Below, piece after piece: positions 14,216 to 16,136 of a DNA stretch of 16,136 bases. The translations under genes and the position numbers were made by a program. A model generated the notes under the pieces. The model had not been told where the DNA came from. It saw nothing but the letters and a program-made list of their open reading frames with translations, and searched no databases. The stretch comes from a bacterium (GTDB lineage Bacteria; Lindowbacteria; 2-12-FULL-62-27), in NCBI GenBank assembly GCA_016202645.1, contig JACQOF010000079.1, forward strand, positions 1 through 16,136, read 5' to 3'. Within the stretch, counting starts at the first letter, position 1; each line of letters starts with the position of its first letter.

Positions 14216-15429
14216 GCGAGCACCTCCACCCGAGGAACGTAGACGATCCATTTCCCTCCCGCCTTCGCAAACGATTCCTCCTTGGCCATGATTTCGTCCT
14301 TGTGGTTCCAGCCGAACAGGAGGGCGTAGTCGGGATAGGGCGAGGAAAATTTCTCGTAGGGGAAAACCGGGATGTGCGCCCCCGGACTGTACTTGCCCTG
14401 TTTCACGGGCGTCGTGTCCGAAATGCCTTCGATGAGATCGGGCGTGAGGCCGCAGTAATTCGTCACCGTGGTGCTCTTCGACGTCGCGGCGTAGCCGACG
14501 ACCCGCCTGCCCTCGCGCCGGATGGCTGTCAGAAGCTCCTTCAGGCGGCGCCGGGATTCCTCGCATCTCTCCCGAAACCGCGCGTAGGTTTCGGGGTTGT
14601 CCAGCCCCAGCTCCTTTTCCTTGTTGAACCACGCCCGAACCGCATCAGAAACGGGGTGGACGCCGCGGCGGGCGATCCCGTACCGCATCGATCCCCCGTG
14701 AGTTTTTTGCGGCCAGAGGTCGATGACCTCCATGCCGTGCAGACCGAAAGCGTGCTGGACGGAGTGGAGCGAAAAGAAAAAGACGTGTTCATCGTAGATC
14801 TGGTCATAGGACGTTTTTTCGATGATGTCCCCGAGATAGGGATCTTCGAAGAGAAACACGCCTCGATGACTCAACAGGAGATCGATCCCTTCGGCAACCG
14901 AATGGAAATAAGGAATGTGGCACAGGACGTTTGCGGCCAAGACCGCGTCCGCCCGGCCGTTTTCCTCGACGATCCGGCGTGCCGTGTCCTTTTCGAAAAA
15001 CGCCGGCATCGTCCGAACGCCCCTCTCCCGCGCGGCCGCGGCCACGCCGGCCGATGGCTCAACCCCAAGATGCCGACGGCCCGCTTTCGCAAAATGCCTG
15101 AGCAGAATCCCGTCGTTGCTGCCGATTTCGACGACGAAGGGATCATCCGGCGGAAGATACCGGCCGGCGTCTTCGGCGAACCGCTCAAAATGAATTGCCT
15201 GGAGTCTGGAAGTGCTGGAAAAAAACGGGTACTGGTCATGAAACATTTTTTCCCGGGGAGGCTGTTCGAGGAGCTGAACCATCGAACACTTGGAGCAAAA
15301 GCCGACCCGCAGATCGAAAAAATATTCCCGGTCAAAGTCCTCCGCCGTGAGAAACCCGTTCGCCAGCGGCATGGAACCGAAGGACTGGAAAGCTTCGATC
15401 GGCGACCCGCAGATGAGACACGCCTTCAT
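14212..15429 (-). CDS. NDP-sugar C-methyltransferase (TylCIII/TcaB9/EvaC family)
   Basis: 405 residues, normal for the family. The N-terminal zinc-binding module has C4-x2-C7 (CLICGSP) and C45-x2-C48 (CSKCSM). The SAM domain has VVEIGSNDGILL (99-110) and VLAANVLCHIPY. SYDQIYDEHVFFFSLHSV (207-224) matches the family's Tyr-x-Glu-His active-site block, with Y212, E214 and H215. The C-terminal Rossmann-like domain has VVGYAATSKSTTVTNYCGL, then TTPVKQGKYSPGAHIPV. Characterised members methylate C3 of TDP-4-keto-6-deoxyhexoses, making branched sugars. First gene of the six-gene minus-strand operon; its stop overlaps the start of the RmlC-like gene. No strong Shine-Dalgarno sequence precedes ATG 15429. 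Exact carbon and substrate are inferred from family. Confidence 0.92.
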   Translation of the reverse strand: MKACLICGSPIEAFQSFGSMPLANGFLTAEDFDREYFFDLRVGFCSKCSMVQLLEQPPREKMFHDQYPFFSSTSRLQAIHFERFAEDAGRYLPPDDPFVVEIGSNDGILLRHFAKAGRRHLGVEPSAGVAAAARERGVRTMPAFFEKDTARRIVEENGRADAVLAANVLCHIPYFHSVAEGIDLLLSHRGVFLFEDPYLGDIIEKTSYDQIYDEHVFFFSLHSVQHAFGLHGMEVIDLWPQKTHGGSMRYGIARRGVHPVSDAVRAWFNKEKELGLDNPETYARFRERCEESRRRLKELLTAIRREGRRVVGYAATSKSTTVTNYCGLTPDLIEGISDTTPVKQGKYSPGAHIPVFPYEKFSSPYPDYALLFGWNHKDEIMAKEESFAKAGGKWIVYVPRVEVLA

Positions 15430-15673
15430 GGGTCATCGGTAACTGATGGGAAATGTGATTTGGCGGACATACGCGGATAAAAACACAGCCACGCCGGACG
15501 GTCAAGGATGGGCGTGGTTCGAGGAATTCATCGGACTACCTGTTTGATGAAAATGTCAAATGTAAGATGATACACTACACCGGATGAGGCAGTCTAGGGA
15601 AGAGATTTTGTCCCATTCCGGCAGTGGGGCGCGGTACGGACACGTCATGAGGGCGAGGGCTGGGGGAGTCGGG
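15430..15673. promoter_or_regulatory. divergent intergenic region with candidate promoters
   Basis: Separates the minus-strand glycan operon from the plus-strand exporter. On the plus strand, TGATACACT (15568-15576) fits an extended -10 element, with expected start near 15583. On the minus strand, a perfect TTGACA box lies near 15551-15556 but lacks a good -10. A TTGACC about 80 bases before ATG 15429 is followed after 18 bases by a weak TTTATC. TTTGA and TCAAA form a short inverted repeat at about 15542-15559. None is conclusive. Confidence 0.3.
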
Positions 15674-16136
15674 ATGTGGCAGGGGTGGGTTCAAGTCTTC
15701 CGGCACCGGTCTCTCTGGTTCAACCTCATCGGGTTGGACCAGAAAATCCGATACAAGAACACGTTTGTGGGTTTCCTCTGGTCCTTTCTGAATCCGCTCC
15801 TGCTCATGGCCGTCTTCGTCGTCGTGTTCGGGCAGGTCGGGCGGTTTTCGGAAGCCATCGAAAGTTATCCGATTTTTTTGCTCACGGGTCTTCTGCCCTG
15901 GCAATTTTTCACGGCGTCCCTGCTGGGCGCGTCTCTTTCCTTTCGAAGCGCGACGGATCTGGTCACCAAGGCCGCGTTCCCAAGGCAGATCATTCCGCTC
16001 GCCAGCGTGGCCACCAACCTGATCAACTTCCTCTACTCCCTCGTCATCCTCATCGGCTTCTTTGCCGTGAGCGGCCCGCCGATGACGCCGAATCTCCTGT
16101 ACGTGCCGCTGATCATCTTCTTTCAATTCATCATGC
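15674..16136 (+). CDS. ABC-2 type polysaccharide export permease (Wzm/TagG-like), partial
   Basis: Partial at the right edge; 154 codons visible. The ATG at 15674 is chosen because GGGGGAG lies just upstream at normal spacing; in-frame ATGs at 15584 and 15647 lack one. The protein starts with an amphipathic stretch and the family motif LDQKIRYKNTFVGFLWSFLNPLLLM (residues 21-45 as a block: basic K24-R26-K28, then GFLWSFLNPLL). Hydrophobic segments lie at about 35-53, 66-83, 107-130 and 142-154. PWQFF and the basic FPRQIIPLA segment are also typical of Wzm/TagG. The partner ATPase (Wzt/TagH) would be expected just downstream, outside the window. It would flip or export the lipid-linked glycan made by the neighbouring enzymes. 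Confidence 0.92.
   Translation, partial: MWQGWVQVFRHRSLWFNLIGLDQKIRYKNTFVGFLWSFLNPLLLMAVFVVVFGQVGRFSEAIESYPIFLLTGLLPWQFFTASLLGASLSFRSATDLVTKAAFPRQIIPLASVATNLINFLYSLVILIGFFAVSGPPMTPNLLYVPLIIFFQFIM

Noticed and set aside
14302-15480. 392-codon open frame on the plus strand
   Set aside because: Lies antisense to the clear C-methyltransferase gene; long antisense frames are expected in GC-rich coding DNA, and the translation shows no family motif.
15575-16126. 183-codon minus-strand open frame at the right edge
   Set aside because: Antisense to the ABC-2 permease, which has clear membrane segments and family motifs; the antisense product is a charged repetitive sequence typical of a shadow.

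Overview
The window looks like a GC-rich chromosome segment from an uncultured-type Gram-negative bacterium. It has a housekeeping ribosomal/SRP block, an orphan NtrC-class regulator and a surface-glycan cluster with an ABC-2 exporter. No feature fixes the phylum. Clues that could help place it are a ribosomal protein L19 with an internal Lys/Glu-rich insertion, an rpsP-trmD-rplS string without rimM or khpA, and heptamer-repeat hairpins on both sides of ffh.

Region 1 (1-1966, minus strand) is a chain of six very small genes. Most overlap by ATGA-type stop/start junctions, so they are almost certainly one operon. Only one is recognisable: a proteasome-beta/HslV-like N-terminal-nucleophile hydrolase that keeps Thr1, Asp17 and Lys33. 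Two neighbouring genes share a homologous domain of about 70 residues. The operon starts beside the 3' end of a tRNA-Ser(GCU) gene (2131-2220), the usual insertion point for integrative elements. I read it as the edge of a prophage or genomic island that continues beyond position 1. A repeat-rich stretch (1967-2130) separates the two.

Region 2 (2259-7166, minus strand) is housekeeping. In transcription order it holds ffh, a heptamer hairpin, rpsP, trmD (TTG start overlapping rpsP by frame), rplS, an unknown 154-residue gene coupled through TTGA, and then a separate FMN-dependent nitronate monooxygenase/PfaD-like gene followed by the tRNA.

Region 3 (7249-8604, minus strand) is an NtrC-family sigma-54 activator with receiver domain. 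It has a good sigma-70 promoter so close to its start codon that the mRNA would be almost leaderless. No histidine kinase lies beside it.

Region 4 (8804-16136) is a glycan cluster. A small polyprenyl-phosphate sugar-phosphate transferase (plus strand) faces a six-gene minus-strand operon. In transcription order the operon has a sugar C-methyltransferase, an RmlC-like 3,5-epimerase, a glycosyltransferase-methyltransferase fusion, two GT2 glycosyltransferases and an extended SDR epimerase/reductase. An ABC-2 permease of the Wzm/TagG type starts divergently and leaves the window. Together they suggest assembly of a lipid-linked glycan that carries a branched or C-methylated deoxysugar and is exported by an ABC transporter. 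Two of the proteins end in the same coiled coil plus STCWR-x-T-x-PLRAV tail, although their catalytic domains differ.
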